Shown: positions 1 to 8,271, counted from the first letter of the stretch. The stretch is DNA of 27,026 nucleotides from a virus (IMGVR_UViG_3300014839_001263:1-27026); one strand, 5' to 3'. Made by a program: numbers and translations. Notes: generated by a model not told the origin, from the letters alone.

Positions 1-576
1 TCCATTGAATTAGTTTCTGCGGCACGGAAAGATCCAGCAGCATTTGACGAGGAGCTTGCAAAAAAGGCAAACCTTGAAAATTTGGATCAATTAAAGGACA
101 ATATCAATAAACAAGTTGATCAATATATTGGCGAGATGAGATTTAATGTGTTACAATCAATTACAATTGATAAGTTGATTGAACTAAACGAAATTAATGT
201 GCCAGAGTGGATGACAACGAATACAGTTAGAGACACGCTTGCGATGCAAAAGAAGGATATTGCAACAATTTCTGCGGAAGAAAAGGAATCTTTAATTAAA
301 GAAACGGTTAAAAATATAAAAGCGGCGTTTATAGTTGCTAAAATTAAAGAGTTAGAAGTTGATACGGTTTTATCAGAAAATGAAATGCTTAAAATTCTGG
401 AAGCAAACATGAGTAAACTTCCAGAAAATATTCAAAAGGAATTGACGCAAGGGAAAAACATGGCATTATATTCAAAAATAATGAATGATATTCAGAATGA
501 GTATGTAATTAAATGGGTAATTGAACATGCGCAAATTAGTGCAAAGAAACAAGAAGAAACAGTTGTAAAGGAGTAA
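1..576 (+). CDS. Trigger-factor-like chaperone, C-terminal part (5' end outside window)
   Basis: The frame is open from the first base, so this is the last 191 residues of a longer protein. A TTG at 82 is a possible but unlikely start, because similarity to the family begins upstream of it. The pattern matches the C-terminal substrate-binding domain of bacterial trigger factor. It has a DEELAKKANLENLDQLKDNI segment equivalent to the linker after the PPIase domain, then the hallmark IDKLIELNEINVP (a Leu-Ile/Val-Glu, Asn, Ile-x-Val-Pro pattern), then long helices ending in a short charged tail. Trigger factor normally binds the ribosome near the exit tunnel and shields nascent chains. The ribosome-binding and PPIase domains would lie left of the window, so their presence is unknown. 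The family call rests on pattern recognition. A phage-encoded copy is unexpected, and a DnaJ is encoded about 9 kb downstream. Confidence 0.8.
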   Translation, partial: SIELVSAARKDPAAFDEELAKKANLENLDQLKDNINKQVDQYIGEMRFNVLQSITIDKLIELNEINVPEWMTTNTVRDTLAMQKKDIATISAEEKESLIKETVKNIKAAFIVAKIKELEVDTVLSENEMLKILEANMSKLPENIQKELTQGKNMALYSKIMNDIQNEYVIKWVIEHAQISAKKQEETVVKE

Positions 577-581
577 TCAAT

Positions 582-884
582 ATGGCAAGAATTAAAAAAA
601 GTTTTGATACGAATGGCTTTCCAGAGAAGTATTATAAGCAACTTATGGGAAGCGCAATTATGGAGGATTTTGATGGGCTGGATGAGGAAGCTTTAAAGAA
701 AGCCATTGTTGAATCAGAGACTTCGATAGAAGAGGTTGAGCAGGAAAGAGATAAGGACGAGAAACTTAAATCGGTAAAAGATGACATGAAGCTTTTATCA
801 AAGGCATATTCGGATACAAAAAAGTTTCAAAATGCCAAGATTAAATACGCATTATTCTGTCTTGAGAAGAAGGGGAAACTTTAA
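582..884 (+). CDS. Small charged hypothetical protein, 100 aa
   Basis: The ATG follows an AAAGGAG ribosome binding site at about 567-573 that lies inside the end of the preceding gene, so the two are probably co-translated. The product is highly charged, and its middle and C-terminal parts look helical and probably coiled coil, with Glu/Lys-rich heptad-like spacing from about residue 35 to 95. It has no signal peptide, membrane segment or cysteine cluster. Small helical proteins of this kind are common beside phage replication genes, but no family or function can be assigned. The next gene is in the same frame, separated from it only by the TAA stop and one further codon. Confidence 0.75.
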   Translation: MARIKKSFDTNGFPEKYYKQLMGSAIMEDFDGLDEEALKKAIVESETSIEEVEQERDKDEKLKSVKDDMKLLSKAYSDTKKFQNAKIKYALFCLEKKGKL

Positions 885-887
885 AAT

Positions 888-1175
888 TTGTTAAAGTCAA
901 ATACAAAAACTTGCGGTGGTAAATTGATTATTAGTGTCTTTTTACCAAAAGCAATAAATAAAAATAATTTGTATTTGATGAAAAATCTTGGGTTTTCCTG
1001 GTCAGAGCGCTTATTGAAAAACGGATTACTTTCACTTGATGATAAAACTATAATGATTTCTGGATCATTATCAAATCGAATAATTTCCATTTATTGTATT
1101 GGTTCATTAAGTGAAAGTGATTGCAAAAGCTACGTGGATAAGAAGTTGGAAGAAATTAATAAAATGTTGCAATAA
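888..1175 (+). CDS. Hypothetical protein, 95 aa, TTG start
   Basis: The TTG start is supported by an AGAAGGGGA ribosome binding site at about 868-876 and by the lack of an ATG before residue 27. The protein is a mix of predicted strands (LIISVFLP near residue 13, TIMISGS near residue 50, IISIYCIG near residue 59) and helices, and it ends in a Lys/Glu-rich helix. It looks like a small soluble alpha/beta domain. No known family is recognised. It is the last gene before a hairpin-containing gap and the polymerase gene. Confidence 0.65.
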   Translation: MLKSNTKTCGGKLIISVFLPKAINKNNLYLMKNLGFSWSERLLKNGLLSLDDKTIMISGSLSNRIISIYCIGSLSESDCKSYVDKKLEEINKMLQ

Positions 1176-1208
1176 ATCAAACTCGCATTTTTATAAATGT
1201 GATTTGAT
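1176..1208 (+). promoter_or_regulatory. Imperfect hairpin in the leader of the polymerase gene
   Basis: Arms 1176-1181 (ATCAAA) and 1203-1208 (TTTGAT) pair perfectly. Inside them 1184-1190 pairs with 1195-1201, with one G-U pair, around a TTAT loop. A 2-versus-1 base bulge separates the two stems. No T-run follows, so it is not a typical terminator. It lies just upstream of the AAAGGA ribosome binding site of the polymerase and could affect its translation or mRNA stability. The pairing is seen directly; the role is inferred. Confidence 0.4.
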
Positions 1209-1225
1209 CGCAACAAAGGACAAAC

Positions 1226-4200
1226 ATGCAAAATTATATTTCATTACATAATAGTACTATTTTTTCGATAATGAATTCAATCATTAAGCCGGCTGATTTA
1301 TTTAAACGAGCTGCCGAATTGGAAATGAGCGCGGTTGGAGTTGTTGATAATTTTTCATTGGCGGCAATATCTGATTCTTATAAAGTGGCGAAAACATCAA
1401 AAGTAAAAATGATTGTTGGCTGCCAATTAAATTTTGTGGATGCTTTGATTCCATTTTATGAATTTAATTCCGGAAAAGTTAAAGAAAAGCCGACTGAAAA
1501 GATAAAAAATATTGTTTTGATTGCAAAAACCCAGCTTGGGTATAGGAATCTTCTTCTTTTAAACAAAGCCGGATTTGATTGTCGATTAGGGAGGTTGCCG
1601 CTTATTGATTGGCGGCTTTTGGAAAAATATAAAAATGATCTTATTTGTTTAACCGGGGATGCTTGCGGAATTCTCGGAATGAATATAAGTAATGGAAATT
1701 CTGAGAAAGCAAAAGAAGATGCCATTAAATTAAAAAATATATTTGGCGATGATTTGGCATTGGAACTGATTCCGAATAATCTTAAATATAATGGATGTGA
1801 TCAATTTGCGGTTAATAGATATTTATTTAAATTATCAACCGAGTTGGAAATTAAAGCGATTGCAGCGAGCAATGCGAAATACCTTTATAAGGAGCAGCAT
1901 AAGGTTCATGATTTGGTAATGGCAATTAAGCATGGGCGAAGCCTTGGGGATAAAAGCCGTCCAAGATTTGAGTTTGAGCAATTATATTTGCATAGCGCGG
2001 AAGATATTATAAAGTTTTTCACAAGAAATTTTGGGGTGGATTTTGCGAATTCATTATGTGAAAATACCATTTATTTCGCGGATAAATGCGAAAAACCAAA
2101 TTGGGTTAAACCAGATTTTATAACCGGGGACAAATCGCAACTACCAACTTTCCCAGTAAAAGATGATGAGGATTATTTAATTTTTAAAAGCTGGCTTGAA
2201 AATCAATCTGATAAAATTAAAAAGATTGATGAAGATAAACAGTTTATGAGATTTAAATGCCAGAAGGACTATGATAAATTAATCCCCACAGGTAAGGAGA
2301 AAATTTATAAAGATAGAATGGATAGGGAATTAGAAGTTTTTGAGGCGCTGGGCTTCTCCTCTTATATGTTGATTACCCATGACTTTATAAATTGGGCGAG
2401 GAAACAAAAAATTCCTGTTGGTCCTGGGCGGGGATGTTTAGTTGGAGAAACTTTGGTTTTAACTGAAAATGGTTTTAAACAATTAAAAGATATAAATGTC
2501 GGAGATAAAGTTTATACACATACAGGACAATTACAAAACGTTTTGAATAAATTTGAATTTGATGTTGCCAATAATGAGGATTTGTTGGAGATAAAAACAG
2601 AGCTTTCATTTGGGAGAACGTCTTTAACAAAAGAGCATTTAGTATATGGTTGCAAAAAAACATTAAAAAGTATAGATGAAATAAATAATTGTGAAAATCA
2701 AAAAATTTGGGAGGGCACTTCTAAAAAAATAAAATTTGTTGATCCTGAATGGATCAAGGCTGAAGATTTAAATATTGGCGATTATGTTTATACAAAATTT
2801 CCTAAAATTAATGAAACGCCGAAATATGAGCAAATTTTTGATTTGGCAGATTTTGCAAAACCTAAAAATATTTGTAATGATAAAATAAGAATAGAAAATA
2901 AAATTATTAATAATTTATCTGTTAGAGAAGTGTCAAGACAAACAAAAGTGCCATTTGAAGCTGTAAGGCGAGCTAAAAATAAGATTTTAAAAAATGAAAC
3001 TCAATTAAATTTAGTAAAAAATTATCTTGATGAAAATAATATATCATTAAATGATTGGATTGCCTTACCTAAATTTTCTTATTATTATATAGATAGGTAT
3101 ATACCAATTACTGATGATTTTTTATATATATTAGGTCTATGGGTTGGTGATGGTTGTTTAAGAAGTCTTAATTCCGGTTTAAATTATGCTTTTCATATTA
3201 ATGAAAAAGAAATTATTGAAAAAACTCTATTATTTTATACAAATTTAGGACTTAATATACATGGTAGAACATCTGACAGTAATTGTTGGTCTTGTGATAT
3301 AGGCACTTATTTGTTTGGCGAATTATTTAAATTATTATTTCCATTTTATAAAAGGTCATCTTATACAAAACATTTGCCATTATTTTTTAGGAAACTAAAT
3401 AATAATCAACTTATATGTTTAATCAAAGGCGTTGAAGATAGTGATGGGTATATTAATGGCACATGTGAAAGTATTAAAACTACTAGCTTACAATTAGCTG
3501 AAGAATTAAAAGAATGTTTTGATAAATTAAATATTCCTTGTGGAGTATTAATTGATAAAGCAAATGATACACACGGAAGAAATAATGCGACTTCTTATTT
3601 GATAAGATTTTCTGGAATAAATACTCCTTTAAAAAACAATTATATTTATAATAACGGATATTATAGCAAGATAATTGGTATTGAAAATTGTATAAATAAT
3701 AAAGTTTATGATATTACTGTGGAAAATGATGCGTCATATTTAACTTCTTCTGGAATTATGCATAATAGTGTTGGTGGTAGTATTGTTGGATATTCCCTCG
3801 GTATCCATATGGCTGATTCGATAAAATATGGTTTAATTTTTGAGCGATTTCTTAATATGGATAAACGAGAATTTCCTGACATAGATAATGATTTCGACTC
3901 TGAAGGGCGGGAGAAAGTTCTTTCATATGTAACGGAAAAATATGGTAAGGATTATGTTGCGCATGTAAGCAATTTCATGACATTCACGCCAAAAGTTGCA
4001 ATTACAGATGTCATTACGAGTCTTGAAATTGGAGGAAGCCGGCAGGATGCTTTTAAAATTGCAAAAAACATAACTGAAACAATAGATGCTGGCGCTAAAA
4101 CAATGAAAGATGCGCTTGCAAGCTCCAAATTATTCGCTGAGTTTTGCAAGGAGCACCCAGAAATTTTAGAATACGCAGAGCCTTTGCTTGGTGTCATTAG

Positions 4201-6022
4201 AAGCTACGCTACTCACGCAGCCGGAGTTGTAATTGGGAAATATCCTTTACCAGGGCTTGTTCCTTTGAGGCTTGATGATAACGGTGTGGTAGCGTTGGAA
4301 TGGGAGAAAACAAGGGCGGAAGAAAATGGTTTGGTTAAAATTGACTTTCTTGGCTTGGAAACTTTGAATGTTATTAAAAATACTAACGCTATTATTAATT
4401 CCTTAAATGAACCAGAACCAGAAAACCCTCCAAATTTTGATAAGAAATATCCAGAAGTTTATGATTTAATCACGAATGGCAAAACGTTTGGAGTTTTTCA
4501 ATTGGGAGCTTCTGGCGGAACAATTGGTTTATGCAATATGACCCAACCAAAGAATATTGAGGATATTGCTATTATTAATGCGCTAGCGCGCCCAGGCGTG
4601 CCTAGCGATATTAAAAAGTCATTTATAGATAGAAAGCTTGGAAATGAAAAAATAGTTATTCCTCATCCTAATTTGAAACACGCAGTAGAAGCAACATTGG
4701 GATATTGCGTTTTTGAGGAATCGTTCATGTTTCTTGCGCATGATTTCTGCGGCTGGGATCTTCAAAAATCCGATAAAATGCGCAAAATTTCAAAATTAAA
4801 AGCGAAGGGCAAACAGATATTAGAGGAACTGCAGGAGGACTTTATTAAATCATCATGTGATTATTCAAAAGTTAAACCTGAATTTGCGAAAAAGATATGG
4901 GATGAATGGATAATTCCGCTTTCTGGATATGCATTTAATAAATCACATTCCATACTTTATTCAATGACATCATTGCATACGGCATATTTGAAGGCATACT
5001 ATCATAATGAATTTATGACTGCGAACTTAATATCAGAAACACATAGTAATTCGCCGGCTTCAAAGGAGAATATATTAAAAATTAGGCATGAATTACGGAA
5101 AGCTGGGGTTAATATATTGCCGCCAAAAATTAATGATTCGTTTACAAATTATCGGTTAATCGATAAAAATACATTGATTACCGGTATGGCGGCATTACAT
5201 GGAGTTAAAGCTCCAGCCGCCGAAAATATTATGGCGAATAGACCATTTGCAAGCTTTGAGGACCTTCTTTTAAGGACGGATGCATCAAAGGCAAGGGCGC
5301 CAACAATACAAGCAATGGCAGCCTGTGGGGCTCTGGATTGCTTTGGGCTAAGTAGGAAGGCGATGTATACCTATTGTAGTGATTTGCGAAAAAAGAGCAA
5401 AACTTGGCATGAAAGAAATCCTGATAAGAAATTTGAATATTCATTACCGACTGAGGAATGGACAATTGGTGAGATTAGGGCTTTTGAAACGCATTTTATT
5501 GGGGAAGCGCTTTCTGGCAATAAAACAGATTCATTTCCGGATTTATTTTCTGGACACAGGGCGGTTTCATTAATTTCAAAAGTAATAACACTTCCAGAAA
5601 AAAACAATGTTGTTATTGAAGGTGAAGTTATAGATATGTTTACATTTAAGGTTAAAAAGCCTGATAGTAAGATATACGGGCAGGAATGTTGCAAGATGTT
5701 AGTTGAAGACATTAATAATGACCAAGTAAATGTTGTGTTTTTTCCTGACCAATATAAACGATTGAAATATTTGTTTGAGGAGACACTTAGCGAAAAATTT
5801 GAAAAAGGTTTTGGAATTAGAGTTTCTGGAAACACATCTAAATTTGGAAATGATACATCTATTATAGCTTCGGATGTTTACGGGTTATTTGAACCAATTG
5901 GACTTCCAGCGGATCTCACCCAAAAAAAGATAAAGCTATTAACTGTTAAAAACAAAAAAATCAAAGAAGTAACAAAAGAAGATGTTGAAGACGAATTAAT
6001 GATAATAATTAATGAAAATTGA
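1226..6022 (+). CDS. dnaE: DNA polymerase III alpha subunit (DnaE type) with intein
   Basis: This is the replicative DNA polymerase. Without the intein (residues 404-847) the extein is 1154 residues, close to bacterial DnaE (about 1160). It has an N-terminal PHP domain, the palm motif GPGRG...GGSIVGYSLGI, the catalytic PDIDNDF (Asp885 and Asp887), the third catalytic Asp in VKIDFLGL (Asp1040), the FNKSHS motif, a helix-hairpin-helix region (ITGMAALHGVKAPAAENI), and a C-terminal OB-fold-like part. Polymerase active-site residues are intact. The PHP domain is degenerate: HxH became HNS, TDH became VDN, GCE became GCQ, and NDxH became NAK. It is therefore unlikely to bind metal or proofread. The ATG at 1226 has an AAAGGA site just upstream. 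No separate exonuclease or clamp is visible in the window. It ends with TGA, one of only two such stops here. Confidence 0.96.
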   Translation: MQNYISLHNSTIFSIMNSIIKPADLFKRAAELEMSAVGVVDNFSLAAISDSYKVAKTSKVKMIVGCQLNFVDALIPFYEFNSGKVKEKPTEKIKNIVLIAKTQLGYRNLLLLNKAGFDCRLGRLPLIDWRLLEKYKNDLICLTGDACGILGMNISNGNSEKAKEDAIKLKNIFGDDLALELIPNNLKYNGCDQFAVNRYLFKLSTELEIKAIAASNAKYLYKEQHKVHDLVMAIKHGRSLGDKSRPRFEFEQLYLHSAEDIIKFFTRNFGVDFANSLCENTIYFADKCEKPNWVKPDFITGDKSQLPTFPVKDDEDYLIFKSWLENQSDKIKKIDEDKQFMRFKCQKDYDKLIPTGKEKIYKDRMDRELEVFEALGFSSYMLITHDFINWARKQKIPVGPGRGCLVGETLVLTENGFKQLKDINVGDKVYTHTGQLQNVLNKFEFDVANNEDLLEIKTELSFGRTSLTKEHLVYGCKKTLKSIDEINNCENQKIWEGTSKKIKFVDPEWIKAEDLNIGDYVYTKFPKINETPKYEQIFDLADFAKPKNICNDKIRIENKIINNLSVREVSRQTKVPFEAVRRAKNKILKNETQLNLVKNYLDENNISLNDWIALPKFSYYYIDRYIPITDDFLYILGLWVGDGCLRSLNSGLNYAFHINEKEIIEKTLLFYTNLGLNIHGRTSDSNCWSCDIGTYLFGELFKLLFPFYKRSSYTKHLPLFFRKLNNNQLICLIKGVEDSDGYINGTCESIKTTSLQLAEELKECFDKLNIPCGVLIDKANDTHGRNNATSYLIRFSGINTPLKNNYIYNNGYYSKIIGIENCINNKVYDITVENDASYLTSSGIMHNSVGGSIVGYSLGIHMADSIKYGLIFERFLNMDKREFPDIDNDFDSEGREKVLSYVTEKYGKDYVAHVSNFMTFTPKVAITDVITSLEIGGSRQDAFKIAKNITETIDAGAKTMKDALASSKLFAEFCKEHPEILEYAEPLLGVIRSYATHAAGVVIGKYPLPGLVPLRLDDNGVVALEWEKTRAEENGLVKIDFLGLETLNVIKNTNAIINSLNEPEPENPPNFDKKYPEVYDLITNGKTFGVFQLGASGGTIGLCNMTQPKNIEDIAIINALARPGVPSDIKKSFIDRKLGNEKIVIPHPNLKHAVEATLGYCVFEESFMFLAHDFCGWDLQKSDKMRKISKLKAKGKQILEELQEDFIKSSCDYSKVKPEFAKKIWDEWIIPLSGYAFNKSHSILYSMTSLHTAYLKAYYHNEFMTANLISETHSNSPASKENILKIRHELRKAGVNILPPKINDSFTNYRLIDKNTLITGMAALHGVKAPAAENIMANRPFASFEDLLLRTDASKARAPTIQAMAACGALDCFGLSRKAMYTYCSDLRKKSKTWHERNPDKKFEYSLPTEEWTIGEIRAFETHFIGEALSGNKTDSFPDLFSGHRAVSLISKVITLPEKNNVVIEGEVIDMFTFKVKKPDSKIYGQECCKMLVEDINNDQVNVVFFPDQYKRLKYLFEETLSEKFEKGFGIRVSGNTSKFGNDTSIIASDVYGLFEPIGLPADLTQKKIKLLTVKNKKIKEVTKEDVEDELMIIINEN
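2435..3766 (+). mobile_element. Intein with LAGLIDADG homing endonuclease inside the polymerase
   Basis: The in-frame insert of 444 residues runs from Cys404 (CLVGETLVL) to a terminal His-Asn (SSGIMHN), with Ser848 as the +1 extein residue. Removing it rejoins GPGRG to SVGGSIVGYSLGI, the conserved DnaE palm motif. Splicing blocks are visible: the Cys1 block, a block B with TKEH, and a C-terminal VYDITVEN block ending in HN. Two endonuclease motifs, LGLWVGDG (Asp642) and KGVEDSDG (Asp740), mark a LAGLIDADG enzyme with both acidic residues present, so it may still home. Hand counts of three 60-base lines in the insert give about 18-20% GC, against 30-50% for three lines in the flanking extein, which suggests separate origin. 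The boundaries are firm from extein continuity. Confidence 0.95.
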
Positions 6023-6030
6023 AAACTGTA

Positions 6031-6046
6031 AGATATATATAATTTA
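6031..6046 (+). promoter_or_regulatory. Candidate promoter box AGATATATATAATTTA
   Basis: This AT-rich box sits in the 36-base gap between the polymerase and the next gene, just before the AAGGAG site. Its first ten bases, AGATATATAT, recur at 9055-9064 in another intergenic gap. It resembles a -10 element, but no clear -35 is seen. Chance is possible in AT-rich DNA. Confidence 0.25.
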
Positions 6047-6058
6047 AGGAGAATTAAC

Positions 6059-6727
6059 ATGAAATGTTTAAGTTGCGGGATCGAAATCCCACCCCAATGG
6101 GTCAATGCTTTAAAAAATAATAGTTGCCCCGCGTGTGGAAAAGAAATTATGAGCAAGGATATTCAGGAACTAATTAATGGTTTATCTGAAGCTCTTGAAA
6201 AAATGCCAAATAATCCACAAGGAATTGCTTGTTGGATTACATCAAATTATAAATTAGAAAAAATTGCTGATTATGAGCCAACACAATTTACTACAGCTAA
6301 AAAGCCCGGTAATATAAATAGAAACGCGACAAATTCCGAGCAAAAAACCGCTGTTGAAAAGTTTTTTGAACGGGCGCAAGTAAATCTCGCTGAAATTCCA
6401 AGCAGAAAAGCGAAGGTTCCACCGCAGGTTAAAACCATGGATGATATTGAGGGTGATGACCAGGACGTTGTTGAAGCTGATGGAAACGAACCACTTGATG
6501 AAATTGATAGGATGATTTTAAATGGTAATGGTGGCGGCTCAATGTCTGATGATGAAAAAGATGCAATTGCTTCGGTTATTCAAAATGCAAAATTTGGGTC
6601 GATGGAAAATAATTCTTATTTGAATGAGTCAATGGAAAAACAAAAGCAACGACAGGAAAATATTGCTAACGGAATCGGGGCAACAAGTAGAAGTGGAAAG
6701 CCAGCTGGTTTTAGAAGGGCTGATTAA
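6059..6727 (+). CDS. Zinc-ribbon hypothetical protein, 222 aa
   Basis: The start ATG has a strong AAGGAG site at about 6046-6051. The N-terminus holds two Cys pairs, CLSC (Cys3, Cys6) and CPAC (Cys23, Cys26), spaced as in a zinc ribbon. A helical segment follows (IQELINGLSEALEKMP). From about residue 80 on the chain is charged, low in hydrophobic residues and probably disordered, with an acidic stretch (DDIEGDDQDVVEADGNE) and a Gln/Arg-rich end. Such a layout suits a nucleic-acid or protein adaptor, but no family is recognised. It lies between the polymerase and a cluster of small genes leading to the single-strand-binding protein, so a replication-linked role is a reasonable inference only. 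Confidence 0.7.
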   Translation: MKCLSCGIEIPPQWVNALKNNSCPACGKEIMSKDIQELINGLSEALEKMPNNPQGIACWITSNYKLEKIADYEPTQFTTAKKPGNINRNATNSEQKTAVEKFFERAQVNLAEIPSRKAKVPPQVKTMDDIEGDDQDVVEADGNEPLDEIDRMILNGNGGGSMSDDEKDAIASVIQNAKFGSMENNSYLNESMEKQKQRQENIANGIGATSRSGKPAGFRRAD

Positions 6728-6729
6728 TT

Positions 6730-7038
6730 GTGGTGTGTCCTCATTTTGGAAAAGAAAAATGTGATGAGCATTGTATTGCTTATGTTTCGGCGCATGAAGC
6801 AGGTGATACTTTTGCAGAAATGGAGGGTGAATATTCTTCCGAAATGGCACTTGATTTTATTATATTTTGTGATACAAATGATGAATTGGTAAAACTTAGC
6901 GCTAAAACTTGGGCAAATATTAGAAAGAGGATTGTTGATTTACAAAGAACAGCTTATGTATCTGGATTTTTTCACGGCTGGGAACGTTTGGATTATGAGC
7001 AAGCGACTCTTGATTGGTTAGATGGTTCAGAAGAATAA
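6730..7038 (+). CDS. Cys-rich N-terminus hypothetical protein, 102 aa
   Basis: It starts with GTG at 6730 (a second GTG follows at 6733), two bases after the previous stop, with GAAGGG upstream as the binding site. The N-terminus MVCPHFGKEKCDEHC has three Cys and two His that could bind a metal. The rest is a compact helical protein with many aromatic and acidic residues, ending in DWLDGSEE. No domain is recognised. The tight spacing indicates translational coupling with the genes on both sides. Confidence 0.65.
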   Translation: MVCPHFGKEKCDEHCIAYVSAHEAGDTFAEMEGEYSSEMALDFIIFCDTNDELVKLSAKTWANIRKRIVDLQRTAYVSGFFHGWERLDYEQATLDWLDGSEE

Positions 7039-7046
7039 AGGAACTA

Positions 7047-7376
7047 ATGTTTAGAGTTATTTCAAATAAGAAAGTAGAGATGACTGAGGATGAGTTTGCT
7101 GAATACAATAAAATTTGCAGGTCATATGACCGCGCATTTTTTAAAGGCGAGGAACTATTTAAAGATTTATTTGAAACAAATGATGACGGGATTATAATTT
7201 ATATTAAAAGTTTGGGGAATCGACAATTTTCATTTGAGATAGTATTCTATCTCATGAATTTGATGCAGAACCAATGGCTAAGAATAATGGCTAACAAAGT
7301 TAATGCGGCTGTTGATAAATTAAATTTAAAAATGGCTGAAATGGATGCTAAGATAAAAATGTTTGACAAGAGATAA
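7047..7376 (+). CDS. Hypothetical helical protein, 109 aa
   Basis: The frame is open further upstream to an ATG-less region that overlaps the previous gene. The ATG at 7047 is preferred because an AAAGGA site lies just before it and it starts after the previous stop. The product has a mixed N-terminal half (FKDLFETNDDGIIIYIKSLG), then a long amphipathic helix rich in Met, Lys and Asn (from about residue 68 to the end) that may form a coiled coil. No cysteine motif, signal or membrane segment is seen, and no family is recognised. Confidence 0.65.
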   Translation: MFRVISNKKVEMTEDEFAEYNKICRSYDRAFFKGEELFKDLFETNDDGIIIYIKSLGNRQFSFEIVFYLMNLMQNQWLRIMANKVNAAVDKLNLKMAEMDAKIKMFDKR

Positions 7377-7398
7377 CCATACAGAACCGATTACTCAT

Positions 7399-7950
7399 AT
7401 GGAAAATACAACAAATAATTTTATGCGCGTTATTGAAACTGCGGGATTAACATCTTTGGACAGTGATAAATTATCTCTTGATTTACAAGAACTTTCTGAA
7501 ATTTCAGATTCCTTACCAAAGGATAATGTTTTTTCGATTGAAAACTGCTTAAATTTGGAGAGAAGCTGTATTCGCGGTTTAAATATTTGTGATTATTGGA
7601 CCCCGGTTATTCACATTGTTCTTTCGGAGCAGGAATCCGAAAGGGATATGCAAAAAAATAAAATTTATATTAACCCGAAACAAACGGATCAAGCAAAATT
7701 AACTGCCGAAATGAGAAAGGCGTATTCAGAAAGCGATCCGGATTATAATAAAATTAAAGTGATCGTTGAAAGGGTTAAAGGATTAAAATTCTTTTTTGAG
7801 AAGAAAAGGGAAACGTTTAAATCTGCAATTTTCGTATTCAAAGATCAGTTAGCGTCTTATAAATTGAGTGACAAGGGAAATTCTGGGGAATCTCTTTCAT
7901 ATGAAAACGGGCAACAGCAAGAGAAAAAATTTGGCAAAATAAGCTGGTAA
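7399..7950 (+). CDS. Hypothetical protein in replication cluster, 183 aa
   Basis: The start is uncertain. A TTG at 7363 overlaps the previous gene by 14 bases, and an ATG at 7399 gives 183 residues. Neither has a clear binding site, so the ATG is used here. The N-terminal part is acidic and helical. The C-terminal part has a charged helix-rich region (EMRKAYSESDPDYNKIKVIV, then a segment rich in Lys/Phe) that could be a coiled coil. It sits two genes before a gp32-like protein and 3 kb before a RecA, so a recombination-mediator role like that of UvsY is imaginable, but no sequence signature supports it. Confidence 0.6.
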   Translation: MENTTNNFMRVIETAGLTSLDSDKLSLDLQELSEISDSLPKDNVFSIENCLNLERSCIRGLNICDYWTPVIHIVLSEQESERDMQKNKIYINPKQTDQAKLTAEMRKAYSESDPDYNKIKVIVERVKGLKFFFEKKRETFKSAIFVFKDQLASYKLSDKGNSGESLSYENGQQQEKKFGKISW

Positions 7951-7963
7951 AAAGGAAATTATT

Positions 7964-8230
7964 ATGAATAGCAATTTGGACAGAGTAAAACCTTGGTATA
8001 TAGTAGAAATAAAATATAAAACTAAATATAAAAGATATTTAGCCAATTCATTTGACGGAGCAGCATCGTTCGTACATTTTAAATGCGTAGAAATTAGTGA
8101 TGATTTAGTTATTGATAGTTTGGAAATGGCATTAAAATTATTTGTGGACAATCAACAATTAGAAAAATTTTATCCATGGTCTTCGATTGTGGATGTAGAT
8201 CTTAAGAGGTTCTTAAAAAATCAATTATAA
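7964..8230 (+). CDS. Small hypothetical protein, 88 aa
   Basis: The ATG has a good AAAGGA site 8-9 bases upstream, 13 bases after the previous stop. The protein begins with a strand-rich, basic region (WYIVEIKYKTKYKRYLAN) and ends with a hydrophobic-acidic helix pattern. It looks like a small compact alpha/beta protein. No known domain is recognised. Its place directly before the single-strand-binding protein suggests co-expression. Confidence 0.65.
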   Translation: MNSNLDRVKPWYIVEIKYKTKYKRYLANSFDGAASFVHFKCVEISDDLVIDSLEMALKLFVDNQQLEKFYPWSSIVDVDLKRFLKNQL

Positions 8231-8271
8231 ATTCCAACAAAAACAAACCAACAAAAATCAAGGAGATTAAT

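Noticed and set aside
2435-3766. Polymerase gene read as broken by a foreign insert
   Set aside because: The insert is in frame with no stops and has all intein hallmarks, so the gene is intact after protein splicing.
5371-5835. Open frame of 154 codons on the minus strand inside the polymerase gene
   Set aside because: It lies fully opposite a well-supported gene, has no ribosome binding site and its product shows no domain pattern. The same holds for minus-strand frames at 21056-21457 and 24448-24873.
6020-6022. TGA as a sense codon (recoding)
   Set aside because: Both TGA-ended genes stop where expected. The polymerase is full length, and the TGA at 12346 overlaps the next start in a normal ATGA coupling. 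Read-through there would give an unnatural sequence.
7363-7399. Programmed frameshift between the genes at 7047 and 7399
   Set aside because: There is no slippery run followed by structure, and the second gene has its own ATG, so two separate proteins are simpler.
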